Shown: positions 31,039 through 39,565 of the stretch, in pieces
Numbering within the stretch: position 1 is the stretch's first letter
Layout: each line of letters starts with the position of its first letter
Origin: Chitinophaga rhizosphaerae
GTDB taxonomy: Bacteria; Bacteroidota; Bacteroidia; Chitinophagales; Chitinophagaceae
Assembly: GCF_003958645.1 (NCBI RefSeq)
Contig: NZ_RXLO01000006.1
Span: 1 to 64,000, forward strand
Length of the DNA stretch: 64,000 nucleotides
Direction: 5' to 3'
Position numbers and translations under genes: made by a program
Notes under the pieces: model-generated
Seen by the model: the letters and a program-made list of their open reading frames with translations, nothing else
Told to the model about the DNA's origin: nothing
Database searches by the model: none

Positions 31039-33474
31039 ATGCAACAAACTTCCCTGAAAAAGCTCCGCAAGCTAATGGTAGCCGGTCTTCTCGGCCTTTG
31101 CTTCTGGGGCGCTTCGGGCTTCGCCAAACCCGACGACTGGACAGAACGCATCATTCAGGCTTTAGAAAAATTCATCAATAATTACCCGCAGGAAAAGGTG
31201 TATCTGCACCTGGACAAGGATTATTATGCCGCCGGGGAAACGATCTGGTTCTCGGGGTACGTGACGCTGAACGATCTTCCCGCCTACGGTGCCCGTAACC
31301 TCTATGCCGAGCTTCGCGACGCGAAAGGGACCATCGTGCAGAAGGAACTGCTGCTTGTTTACGACGGCGGCGCGGCGGGAGAATTCTCGCTGCCGGAGAA
31401 CACCAAGCCCGGCCTTTACCAGCTCCGCGCCTATACCGCCTGGATGCTTAACTTCGATACCACCTTCATGTTCTTTAAAAATATCCAGGTGTTCGATCCC
31501 AAAACCGGCAAAGCCGGAGAAGCGGCCGCCCCCAAGGAATATTCCGTTCAGTTCTTCCCCGAAGGCGGCGACCTCATCACCGACGTTAGCAGTGCCGTAG
31601 CCTTCAAGGCCATCGATGAAAACGGGTATCCCGCAAAGGTAGCCGGGGTCGTGAAAGACTCCAAAGGCGCCCAGGTAGCGGTCATTGAAACGTTGCACGA
31701 CGGTATGGGGAGCTTTGAACTGAAACCCGCTCCGGGCGAAAGTTATAAAGCGGTGGTCACCAATGCAGGCGGGCAGCAAAAATCGTTCGACATTCCCGCC
31801 GCCAAACCTTCCGGCATTGCCCTGAAAGTCTATAACCGCGGTGCGCGCATCTTCTACCTGACCGGCTTCAACAACCTCGACGCCTCGCAGAACGACATGC
31901 TCCTCATCGCGCAAATGCATAACCAGGTGATTTACAAGGCCGACCTGGATGTTACGGAAGGCAAAGTAAGCGGGCTCATCCCGGCAATGAACCTCCCTTC
32001 CGGCATCATGCAACTGACCGTGTTCGACAACAAAGGCACCCCGCTCAGCGAGCGTATCGTATATGTAAAAGGGAAAACCGATTCGCTGGAGTTCTTCCTC
32101 GATCCCCAGGAGCTGAATAAAGGGCCCCGTCAACGTACGGAGCTGGTGCTGCAGGTCCCCGATTCCATGCGCGGCCGCATATCCGCGTCGATCACCGATG
32201 CCGACCAGGTGGCCTACGATCCTTACGCCAACAACATCATGAGCCATACCTTCCTCACGTCCGACCTCAAAGGTTATGTGCACAATCCTTACTATTACTT
32301 CCGGGATACCAGCGCGAAAGCTTCCCAGGCGCTCGACCTGGTGATGATGACGAACGGGTGGCGCCGGTTCAGCTGGCAGGAAATCCTCCGGGATAAATTC
32401 CCCACCATCAAATACCCGTACGAACAGGGCGTTACCATCACGGGTAAAGCCATGACGCCGGCAAGGCAGCCTTTGCAGGGCGGGAACGTCAATTTCCTCA
32501 TCCGCATTCCGAGAGACAGTACGCAGAGCTTCCTCATGGCGCCGATCCAGCCGAACGGCACGTTCGCGCTCAATAACCTCGTTTTCGGCGATACGGCCCT
32601 CTTCTACTTCCAGGGCCAGCGCGACACCAAGCAAAACCGAGAAGTGGTCGTGGAATTCGACCGCCATTTCTTTGATGTGTACGCACCGGTGAAAACGCCC
32701 ATTCCGTTGTTGCCGCCGCCGCCGATGGACAACCGGATCCTGAAGAATTACCTTGCTACCGTGATGGAAGGCAACAGTGTAAACCGCATGATCACCAACC
32801 GGACGATCCAGCTGAAAACGGTGGACGTGAATGCCAAAAAGCCCACGGCCGAACAAACCACATCGTCGCGCTACGCGAGCGGGATGTTCAGCAGCGACAA
32901 CGGTTATACCTTCGACCTGACCAACGAAACGCCCACAAATTTCAACGTGTTCCAATACCTCCAGGCCCGTGTGCCCGGTTTGCAGATCCAGGGAGACATG
33001 AGCAACCCGAGCCTTAGCTGGCGCGGCGGCGCTCCCGGCGTGTTCCTCGACCAGATGCCGGTGGATGTGGGCACGGTCGCGAACATTCCCATGGCCGATG
33101 TTGCCCTTATCAAGGTGTTCCGGCCCCCGTTCATGGGCGGGTTCGGCGGCGCCAACGGGGCCATCGCCATCTGGACCCGCAAGGGCGGCGATTCCCGTCC
33201 CGATCCGAACGCCAAAAAACTGGAGCTCCTGAAGAAAGGCGGTTATCGCATCATCAAGGAATTCTACAGCCCGGATTACTCCGTGAAGAAAGCCCAGCAC
33301 GAGCTGCCCGACAAGCGCCTTACCCTCTACTGGAACCCGAACCTGGTGGTAGATACCATCAGCCATACGGCCCGGATGATCTTCTATAACAACGACCAGA
33401 CGAAGAATTTCCGCGTGGTGGTTGAGTCTATGGACCAGTTCGGCCGCGTAGGCAGGGTGGAGAAAAACTTCTAA
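31039..33474 (+). CDS. MG2-domain/TonB-plug protein without a barrel
   Basis: An 811-residue exported protein (hydrophobic signal ~13-28). The N-terminal part (QEKVYLHLDKDYYAAGETIWFSGYV, given as KVYLHLDKDYYAAG and ETIWFSGYV) is a macroglobulin MG2-like domain, with further beta domains following. Residues ~630-715 (VFQYLQARVPGLQIQG ... GVFLDQMPVD ... GGANGAIAIWTRKG) match a TonB-dependent receptor plug, but no 22-stranded barrel follows, only ~95 residues. Such proteins are common in Bacteroidota and unassigned; binding of an extracellular ligand or partner receptor is inference. Confidence 0.82.
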   Translation: MQQTSLKKLRKLMVAGLLGLCFWGASGFAKPDDWTERIIQALEKFINNYPQEKVYLHLDKDYYAAGETIWFSGYVTLNDLPAYGARNLYAELRDAKGTIVQKELLLVYDGGAAGEFSLPENTKPGLYQLRAYTAWMLNFDTTFMFFKNIQVFDPKTGKAGEAAAPKEYSVQFFPEGGDLITDVSSAVAFKAIDENGYPAKVAGVVKDSKGAQVAVIETLHDGMGSFELKPAPGESYKAVVTNAGGQQKSFDIPAAKPSGIALKVYNRGARIFYLTGFNNLDASQNDMLLIAQMHNQVIYKADLDVTEGKVSGLIPAMNLPSGIMQLTVFDNKGTPLSERIVYVKGKTDSLEFFLDPQELNKGPRQRTELVLQVPDSMRGRISASITDADQVAYDPYANNIMSHTFLTSDLKGYVHNPYYYFRDTSAKASQALDLVMMTNGWRRFSWQEILRDKFPTIKYPYEQGVTITGKAMTPARQPLQGGNVNFLIRIPRDSTQSFLMAPIQPNGTFALNNLVFGDTALFYFQGQRDTKQNREVVVEFDRHFFDVYAPVKTPIPLLPPPPMDNRILKNYLATVMEGNSVNRMITNRTIQLKTVDVNAKKPTAEQTTSSRYASGMFSSDNGYTFDLTNETPTNFNVFQYLQARVPGLQIQGDMSNPSLSWRGGAPGVFLDQMPVDVGTVANIPMADVALIKVFRPPFMGGFGGANGAIAIWTRKGGDSRPDPNAKKLELLKKGGYRIIKEFYSPDYSVKKAQHELPDKRLTLYWNPNLVVDTISHTARMIFYNNDQTKNFRVVVESMDQFGRVGRVEKNF

Positions 33475-33529
33475 CAATTACCTCCGTTTCCGGCAGTCAG
33501 GCCGGGAACACTCGGGAAAGCAATACATG

Positions 33530-33556
33530 GCCCCGGCGAAATGCCGGGGCTTTTTT
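33530..33556 (+). terminator. Intrinsic terminator after the MG2/plug gene
   Basis: GCCCCGGC (33530-33537) pairs with GCCGGGGC (33543-33550), loop GAAAT, followed by six Ts. Confidence 0.9.
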
Positions 33557-33595
33557 ATGCGGGCCGGGACGAATTACATATGGTTTGGACGATTG

Positions 33596-33625
33596 CCAAA
33601 AAAAAGCCTCCCGGGACGGGAGGCT
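33596..33625 (-). terminator. Intrinsic terminator of the gene at 33669-34883
   Basis: AGCCTCCCG (33605-33613) pairs with CGGGAGGCT (33617-33625); on the minus strand about eight Ts follow. Confidence 0.85.
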
Positions 33626-33668
33626 CTTCTCTGTTCACGCAGAAAGGATCGCAATATGAAAAATCAGG

Positions 33669-34883
33669 TTAATCTTTCAGTTTGTTGAGGTAATAGCTCA
33701 ACTTGTACAGCAGTTCGTCTTGCAGCCCGGCGCGAAGCTTGGCTTCGTCTTCGGTGATGCCGAGGCGGCGGAGGCGCTGATAATATACATAGGAACCGCC
33801 GATCAGTTCCAGGCATTCCTGGATCTTGGTTTTCACTTCGGCTTCCTTGGCTTTCTTTTCGAATTCTTTTTTGGACAGGATCTTGTCTACGAAATAGAAC
33901 GGGTCCTTGTCTTCCGCCCACTTGCCGTTTTCCTGGTGTTGCGGTTTATATACCTCCAGGTAAACGTTGTCCAGTTTCAGCGGTTCCCCGAATTCTGCTT
34001 TGATGTCGATAACGAGGGGTTTTGCGCTGGCGGGATTGGTCAGGCGTTTTTTGATGGCATTGCTGATCTGCGTGCCGAGCTCACCGCTGGCCATGAGGAG
34101 CTGGTTGAGCTCGGAGAACTCCAGTCCGATGGTGATGCGGGTGTAGCGGCTGCCGGATTTCTGTTTTCCGAAGAGGCTCGGGGTGGTTTTATCGTCGAAC
34201 ACGATGTCTTCCACGAGCACTTTGGAGATCGTTTTATAATTGGGCTTGTAGCCTTCTTCCGCGGGCGACAGTCTTTTGCGGGCTGCGGGGCGGGTGGTTT
34301 CCTGGCGGTGGATGTGCTGGATGAAGTCGTCCACGAACCGGAGCTGGTATTTTTTCAATTTGGCGTACAGTTCATGGCTGCTGTAATTGCTGATTTTGGA
34401 CAGTACGATGAGGTCTTCCCAGCTATTGTGCACCTGTACCTGCTGGAGCTCGTCGAGGATATCCTGGGCAGGCATGTTGCGGCGGTACAGCAGTTCGCCG
34501 ATGAGGAACACGGCGTAATCGTGCGCGGGGTAGCCGAGTTCGGGCAGTACGTCGAACGGACTGCGTTTTTGTTCCATCGCCTGGTTGAGCTGATCGAGAT
34601 CGCTCATAACGGGTGACAGCAGATATTTCCTTGCGGCGGTGCGCAGTTTCCGGGATACGTAATCCAGCAGCTGGTCGTTAACCGTGCCGTGGTTCACAAA
34701 ATCATGCAGAATCTGCACGAATCTTTTGGAAACGGGCAGGCCGAATTGGGTGAGGATGTCGCTCTCCAGGTCGTGAACGGTGCCGGCGCCTTTAGGCACT
34801 GCCTGTTCCTTCGGCTGTTTGTCTAGCTTCCGGTAGTTCTGGTAATACTCCTGCAATTTCAATTTTAGCTGATCCATATGCAT
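33669..34883 (-). CDS. Hypothetical cytoplasmic protein
   Basis: About 404 residues from ATG 34883 (34877 equally possible). The frame is open to 34955, but that stretch contains a terminator hairpin and is probably untranslated leader. The protein is charged and mixed alpha/beta, with no signal, no membrane segment and no motif I recognise; the N-terminal half is helical (DQLKLKLQEYYQNYRKLDKQ) and the C-terminal part ends in a basic helical hairpin (LRRLGITEDEAKLRAGLQ). Codon use fits neighbours. Function unknown; its leader suggests transcript-level control. Confidence 0.7.
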   Translation of the reverse strand: MHMDQLKLKLQEYYQNYRKLDKQPKEQAVPKGAGTVHDLESDILTQFGLPVSKRFVQILHDFVNHGTVNDQLLDYVSRKLRTAARKYLLSPVMSDLDQLNQAMEQKRSPFDVLPELGYPAHDYAVFLIGELLYRRNMPAQDILDELQQVQVHNSWEDLIVLSKISNYSSHELYAKLKKYQLRFVDDFIQHIHRQETTRPAARKRLSPAEEGYKPNYKTISKVLVEDIVFDDKTTPSLFGKQKSGSRYTRITIGLEFSELNQLLMASGELGTQISNAIKKRLTNPASAKPLVIDIKAEFGEPLKLDNVYLEVYKPQHQENGKWAEDKDPFYFVDKILSKKEFEKKAKEAEVKTKIQECLELIGGSYVYYQRLRRLGITEDEAKLRAGLQDELLYKLSYYLNKLKD

Positions 34884-34924
34884 ATTGTGTTGTGTTTCAG
34901 ACAGATATATAATCATTCCTTCAT

Positions 34925-34960
34925 TCATAAAAACAAAAAGCCCAGCACTTCGCATGCTGG
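34925..34960 (-). terminator. Terminator hairpin in the leader of the hypothetical gene
   Basis: AGCCCAGCA pairs with TGCTGGGCT around a seven-base loop (34930-34954); on the minus strand the hairpin is followed by TTTTTGTTTTT. It lies between a promoter box (34992-34999) and the start codon, with no other minus-strand gene upstream, so it may act as an attenuator. Confidence 0.65.
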
Positions 34961-34991
34961 GCTAGTAAGTTTTCGGGTGAATTGCGAGCAG

Positions 34992-34999
34992 CAAATATA
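34992..34999 (-). promoter_or_regulatory. TAnnTTTG -7 box upstream of the leader terminator
   Basis: TATATTTG on the minus strand, identical to the box of the tRNA-Gly gene. Transcripts starting near 34987 would meet the hairpin after about 30 bases. Confidence 0.45.
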
Positions 35000-35138
35000 C
35001 GCCATTTTTTGTGGAAATCGTGGGGATAAACCCATCTGATCGGGTTCCTGATTTGTCTTATATGTTAGGCCATTCGGGATCAAGGGATTAGAATTGTATG
35101 ATTGAAAACAAAATTTGTTAAAGATTTCCGTGAAAATG

Positions 35139-35171
35139 TTTGGAAGTTAGAAGGGAAAATTATTACCTTTG
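35139..35171 (+). promoter_or_regulatory. Promoter of tRNA-His
   Basis: TTTG (35139-35142), 21 bases, then TACCTTTG (35164-35171): the Bacteroidota -33/-7 pair. The predicted start near 35175 is about 20 bases before the tRNA. Confidence 0.75.
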
Positions 35172-35194
35172 CACTCCGCAAAACAAACAACACG

Positions 35195-35268
35195 GTGGTT
35201 GTAGCTCAGTTGGTTAGAGCATCAGATTGTGGTTCTGAGGGTCGGGGGTTCGAGACCCCTCATCCACC
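35195..35268 (+). tRNA. tRNA-His (anticodon GTG)
   Basis: Folds as a standard cloverleaf: D-stem GCTC/GAGC, anticodon stem TCAGA/TCTGA with loop TTGTGGT (anticodon 35229-35231), T-stem GGGGG/CCCCT with TTCGAGA. A G at 35194 can serve as the His-specific G-1 opposite C73. CCA is not encoded. The acceptor stem GTGGTTG/CATCCAC has a T:T mismatch at pair 5:68. Confidence 0.95.
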
Positions 35269-35277
35269 CGAAAAAAA

Positions 35278-35304
35278 GGTCTCCCGAAACGGAGGCCTTT
35301 TTTT
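35278..35304 (+). terminator. Terminator after tRNA-His
   Basis: GGTCTCC (35278-35284) pairs with GGAGGCC (35291-35297, one G:T), followed by seven Ts. Confidence 0.85.
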
Positions 35305-35333
35305 ATTTGGAAAAATCCCGCATTAAAAAGGAA

Positions 35334-35930
35334 ATGGTTATGCTGTATCTTATTCCGTTACTGACTGCGTTTACCGGCTGGTTCGTGAACCGCGCCGCCC
35401 TCTGGCTCCTTTTCCGCCCCGCGAACCCCCTGAACCTGGGCCTCTTCACCCTCCAGGGCGCATTCCCGAAACGCCAGCAACAGATCGCCCAGGCCGTCGG
35501 CAACGCCGTATCCCAGTTCGTTTCCTTCGACGATATCCGCACCAAACTCACCGACCCGGAAAAAATCAGCGCACTCAAACCCGTAGTCGAAGAACATCTC
35601 GACCACTTCCTCCGCACCAAGCTGCCGCAAACCATGCCCATGATCTCCATGTTCATCGGCGACAGCACCATCAACCAGATCAAAACCACCCTCGCCGCCG
35701 AGCTCGACCTCCTCTTCCCCAAGCTCATCGGCCAGTTCCTCGATAAAGCGCAGGCAGACCTCGACCTTTCCGCCATCGTTTCCAACAAGATCGCCGGCAT
35801 CGCCAGCGAAAAAGTGGAAGCCGGCCTCCGCGAGAGAATGGGCGGCGCCTTCACCGCCATGGGGCTCCTGGGCGCAGGGATCGGGCTCGTTATCGGCCTC
35901 CTCCAGCTCTGGATCGCTATGGCCGCGTAA
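35334..35930 (+). CDS. DUF445 family membrane protein
   Basis: A 198-residue protein from ATG 35334, which follows AAAAAGGAA, a possible ribosome site; upstream codons of the frame lie in the tRNA. N-terminal segment YLIPLLTAFTGWFVNRAALWLLFRP (two parts: YLIPLLTAFTGWFVN, ALWLLFRP) and ALF-like QGAFPKRQQQIAQAVG are typical of DUF445/YheB proteins, and the C-terminus has a second hydrophobic helix (AMGLLGAGIGLVIGLLQLWI). It is the short form of the family. Function unknown; members are envelope proteins. Confidence 0.85.
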   Translation: MVMLYLIPLLTAFTGWFVNRAALWLLFRPANPLNLGLFTLQGAFPKRQQQIAQAVGNAVSQFVSFDDIRTKLTDPEKISALKPVVEEHLDHFLRTKLPQTMPMISMFIGDSTINQIKTTLAAELDLLFPKLIGQFLDKAQADLDLSAIVSNKIAGIASEKVEAGLRERMGGAFTAMGLLGAGIGLVIGLLQLWIAMAA

Positions 35931-36117
35931 GCGCCTTTCCTATATCCCTGCTGTACGACTACTACCAGGGAAACCATCATCGTCCCCGAAAACCCATCCT
36001 TCGGCCAACCGTTTTATCCGGCTTAATGACCGTTGTTCCCTTATTCGTGTAATCTTTACACACCCGTGCAAGTCCGTTTCAAAAAAAGCGTCTAATTCCC
36101 AGCTAATCAAGATATCC

Positions 36118-38679
36118 ATGCTTTCCATGAAAAAAGTATACGTCCTCCTCGCAGGTCTGTTCCTTTTCCAGCTTCAATCCATTGCCCAGGCCCCTCCCGC
36201 CGGCGGTCGCCCCGCAGGCGCAGGCGGCCAGCAACGCCCCGGCGGCCAGGCACCCGCCATCGGCCAGGTATACGGCAAACTGATAGACGCCAAAACGAAA
36301 CAACCCGTCGAATATGCATCCGTGGCGCTCCTCCGCCAGCGCGACTCCTCCGTTGTAACCGGCATGCTCAGCAAGGGCAACGGCGATTTCAGCCTGGACA
36401 ACCTCGCATTCGGCCCCTACATCATCCGCATCAATTTCATGGGATACACCACCCTCTTCAAAAAGGTGGCCGTTACCCCGCAAACCATGGCGCAAGACCT
36501 GGGGAACATCCGCCTCGAGCCCAATATTAAAGCCCTCAGCGAAGTAGAGGTGACCGGCCAACGTTCGGCCTTCCAGATGGCGATCGATAAAAAAGTGTTC
36601 AACGTAGACCGTAACCTCACTTCCGTGGGCGGAACGGCCACCGACGTGCTGAAAAGCGTGCCCTCCGTGAACGTGGATATCGACGGGAACGTGCAGGTCC
36701 GTAACTCTTCGCCCAATATTTTCGTGGACGGGAAACCCAGCACCCTCACCCTCGACCAGATCCCCGCAGATGCGATCGAAAGCGTGGAACTGATCACCAA
36801 CCCCTCCGCCCGTTACGACGCGGAAGGCATGAGCGGCATCATCAACATCGTCCTGAAAAAGAACAAGAAAGCCGGCTTCAACGGCCAGATCCAGGGCGGC
36901 ATCGGCACGAACGACAAATACAACCTCGGCGGCAACATCGCCGCGCGCCAGGGCAAATGGAACGTGTCTGCCAATTATAACCTGAACATGAACCGCAACT
37001 GGGGAGAAGGCATTACGGAACGGGAAAATTTAGCCACCGCTACCACGCCGCAAAGCTTTATTAACCAGACGTCTGACAGCTACGGTGGCGGTAAATTCCA
37101 GTTCGGCCGCATCGGCGTTGACTATTTCCTCGATAACCGCAATACGCTGTCGCTCTCCCAGAACATCGTTGGTGGAACGTTCAAAAACCATGACGAGCTC
37201 GGCAGCCGGTATCTCAACGAAAACAAGGGATTGACCAGCCGCAACAACCGCATCACCGACAGCAAGTTCGGTTTCAACAACTACACTACCACGCTCGGGT
37301 TCAAGCACCTGTTCGCAGAACCCAACAAGGAACTGACGGCCGACGTGTCTATGAACAAAAGCAAGAACAACCGCAGCGGCGGCTTCGCTACCTATCCGCA
37401 AAACCTTTCGGGAGAACCTTCGGGCGATCCGTACATACAGTCGAACAGCGGAAAGGGCAATACCGACTTCTACTCCTTCCAGGCCGATTACGTTGATCCG
37501 ATGGGCAAAACCGGTAAGTTCGAAACCGGCGTGAAAGGGACTTTCCGCAACTATAAAAGCATTTACGACGTATTCGAGAACGGGCAGTATGCAGACGCCC
37601 TTTCCAACGACTATAAATACAAAGAACAGATTTACGGCGCGTACGTGAACTATTCCAACACGATCAAGAACTTCGGCTACCAGGTGGGCCTGCGTGCAGA
37701 ACAGTATGTCTATTCCGGCGAGATCCCGAGCGAAAACAGGAAATTCGAGCCCACGAAAGCCGTACCGGGCCTGTTTCCCAGCGCGTACCTGTCGTACAAG
37801 CTGCCGAAGGAGCAGGAATTGCAGTTGAATTATTCCCGCCGCGTGAACCGCCCGAACTTCTTCCAGCTGGTGCCTTACCGCGACTTCAGCGACCCGCTGA
37901 ACCACCGCGAAGGCAACCCCAACCTGAAGCCCGAATACACCAATTCGCTGGAATTCAGCTACATGAAGCAATGGAAGAACCACAACATCCTCGGTTCGCT
38001 GTACTACCGCAACACCAACAACCTCATCAGCACGCTCAATACCCCCATCTCGGCCGGTAACGATACGCTGCTGACCACTTTCGTGAACGCGAACAAGAAC
38101 TTCAGCTACGGTGCGGAAATAACGGTAAAGAACCAGATCGTGAAAGGATGGGATATTACCACCAACGTGAACCTGTACCAAACGGAACTGCAGGTCCACA
38201 ACGACAAGGAATCCTATACCAACCGCGGGTTCAGCTGGCTGGCGAAGGTCAATTCCGAGACCAGGCTGCCATATAATTTTACGTTCCAGGTAACTGCCAA
38301 CTACCAGGCCCCCGCGATCACGATCCCGCAGGGAAGCGGCGGCGGCGGACGAGGCCCCATGGGGATGATCCCCACTTCCGCACAGGGTACCATCAAAGGC
38401 CTCAGCGCGGTAGACCTGGCGATAAAAAAGGATTTCCTGAAGAACCGTGCGGCGTCCGTTACGCTGGCGCTCAGCGACGTGTTCAACACCCGCCGGTTCG
38501 AGCTCGACCAGGCGTCGATGTTCTTCTCCCAATACATGCTGCGCAAACGCGAATCCCGCATCCTGCGCCTCAACTTCTCCTACCGTTTCGGCAAAATGGA
38601 CACCAACCTGTTCAAACGCCGCAACAACCGCTCCAGCGCGGAAGGTATGCAGATGGAAGGCGGACAGGGAGGGTTCTGA
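36118..38679 (+). CDS. Outer-membrane beta-barrel receptor (TonB-dependent receptor-like)
   Basis: An 853-residue protein. Signal peptide (KKVYVLLAGLFLFQLQSIAQA; ATG at 36118 or 36127), a Pro/Gly/Gln-rich linker (~24-47), carboxypeptidase-regulatory-like domain ~50-135, plug ~150-245 (VFNVDRNLTSVGGTATDVLK, PNIFVDGKPSTL) and an outer-membrane beta-barrel of the OMP_b-brl_3 type to the end. It has no partner SusD. This group is widespread in Bacteroidota and not clearly assigned to a ligand. It stands alone with a terminator downstream. Confidence 0.88.
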   Translation: MLSMKKVYVLLAGLFLFQLQSIAQAPPAGGRPAGAGGQQRPGGQAPAIGQVYGKLIDAKTKQPVEYASVALLRQRDSSVVTGMLSKGNGDFSLDNLAFGPYIIRINFMGYTTLFKKVAVTPQTMAQDLGNIRLEPNIKALSEVEVTGQRSAFQMAIDKKVFNVDRNLTSVGGTATDVLKSVPSVNVDIDGNVQVRNSSPNIFVDGKPSTLTLDQIPADAIESVELITNPSARYDAEGMSGIINIVLKKNKKAGFNGQIQGGIGTNDKYNLGGNIAARQGKWNVSANYNLNMNRNWGEGITERENLATATTPQSFINQTSDSYGGGKFQFGRIGVDYFLDNRNTLSLSQNIVGGTFKNHDELGSRYLNENKGLTSRNNRITDSKFGFNNYTTTLGFKHLFAEPNKELTADVSMNKSKNNRSGGFATYPQNLSGEPSGDPYIQSNSGKGNTDFYSFQADYVDPMGKTGKFETGVKGTFRNYKSIYDVFENGQYADALSNDYKYKEQIYGAYVNYSNTIKNFGYQVGLRAEQYVYSGEIPSENRKFEPTKAVPGLFPSAYLSYKLPKEQELQLNYSRRVNRPNFFQLVPYRDFSDPLNHREGNPNLKPEYTNSLEFSYMKQWKNHNILGSLYYRNTNNLISTLNTPISAGNDTLLTTFVNANKNFSYGAEITVKNQIVKGWDITTNVNLYQTELQVHNDKESYTNRGFSWLAKVNSETRLPYNFTFQVTANYQAPAITIPQGSGGGGRGPMGMIPTSAQGTIKGLSAVDLAIKKDFLKNRAASVTLALSDVFNTRRFELDQASMFFSQYMLRKRESRILRLNFSYRFGKMDTNLFKRRNNRSSAEGMQMEGGQGGF

Positions 38680-38712
38680 TCCCGGTTGCTATAACGATCT
38701 GATACACATGAA

Positions 38713-38736
38713 GAAGCCGTCCCATTTACGGGGACG
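38713..38736 (+). terminator. Terminator after the beta-barrel receptor gene
   Basis: AAGCCGTCCC and GGGACGGCTT pair across ATTTAC, followed by TCTTTT. Confidence 0.8.
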
Positions 38737-38754
38737 GCTTTCTTTTCGGACATG

Positions 38755-38794
38755 AAAAAAGGCTGACGCTCCAGGGAGACGGTCAGCCTTTTTT
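38755..38794. terminator. Bidirectional terminator between the receptor gene and pcm
   Basis: GGCTGAC (38761-38767) pairs with GTCAGCC (38782-38788), flanked by six As on the left and six Ts on the right, so it works on both strands; on the minus strand it ends pcm. Confidence 0.85.
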
Positions 38795-38812
38795 CATGAA
38801 TTCCTTTACGGC

Positions 38813-39469
38813 TCAACTGTTTTTGCCGGCCAGCATGGGCACGAAGGAGAAATTGTCGAAAATCTCTTCTTCGAACTTGCCTTCCGCCACTTTGGTGATG
38901 CGCAACATGCGCTGCACATCGCCGCCGCCGACGGGGATCACCATTTTGCCGCCGATCTTGAGCTGTTTGAGCAGTTTTTCCGGGATTTGCGGAGCCGCCG
39001 CCGTTACGAGCACTTTGTCGAACGGGGCATAGGTGGGCAACCCTTCATATCCGTCCCCATAAAAAAACCGGAGGGTGGGATATTTTGATTTGAAGGGAAA
39101 TGATTTCACCAGGTCGAACAGTTTTTTCTGCCGTTCGATGGTGTAGACGTTCGCTTTCAGTTCTCCCAGCACACAGGCCTGGTAGGCGCTTCCGGTGCCG
39201 ATCTCCAGTATCTTTTCAAAGGGTTTTACTTCCAGGAGTTGCGACTGGTAAGCCACCGTGTAGGGCTGCGAGATCGTTTGCCCTTCCCCGATCGGGAATG
39301 CCCTGTCTTCATACGCGATCCCTTCGAACGCGGTGTCCAGGAAATAATGCCGGGGGATGTTGTTGATGGCCGCCAGTACGTTCTCGTCCGTAATACCTTT
39401 CTTTCTGATGTTGTCAACCAATTGTCTGCGTAGTCCTTTTTGTTTGTAGTTGTCTTCGTACCGCCTCAT
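38813..39469 (-). CDS. pcm: Protein-L-isoaspartate O-methyltransferase
   Basis: Methylates L-isoaspartyl residues so that damaged proteins can be repaired. The 218-residue protein has the PCMT signature GEGQTISQPYTVAYQ and the SAM-binding motif ILEIGTGSAYQACVLGEL, followed by VTAAAPQIPEKLL. Length matches bacterial Pcm. A TATTTTTG box (39477-39484, minus) ends seven bases before its ATG, so its leader is very short. It is divergent from the phosphohexomutase gene. Confidence 0.93.
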   Translation of the reverse strand: MRRYEDNYKQKGLRRQLVDNIRKKGITDENVLAAINNIPRHYFLDTAFEGIAYEDRAFPIGEGQTISQPYTVAYQSQLLEVKPFEKILEIGTGSAYQACVLGELKANVYTIERQKKLFDLVKSFPFKSKYPTLRFFYGDGYEGLPTYAPFDKVLVTAAAPQIPEKLLKQLKIGGKMVIPVGGGDVQRMLRITKVAEGKFEEEIFDNFSFVPMLAGKNS

Positions 39470-39476
39470 ATTACCG

Positions 39477-39484
39477 CAAAAATA
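39477..39484 (-). promoter_or_regulatory. TAnnTTTG -7 box of pcm
   Basis: TATTTTTG on the minus strand, seven bases before the pcm start codon. Confidence 0.45.
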
Positions 39485-39565
39485 ACCATTACCCCCGTAA
39501 TTCCCTTTTTCTCCTTATTTTACAGTCCGTTTTTAGTCAATAAGCCCTCAAAAGTTAATTCACAC

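Noticed and set aside
31162..33477. 771-codon minus-strand open frame opposite the MG2/plug gene
   Set aside because: Antisense shadow caused by high GC; the plus-strand protein has a signal peptide and recognisable domains, while the minus-strand product is His/Val/Gly-rich without motifs.
34884..34955. N-terminal extension of the hypothetical gene to 34955
   Set aside because: It would translate through a terminator hairpin; ATG 34883 or 34877 is more natural.
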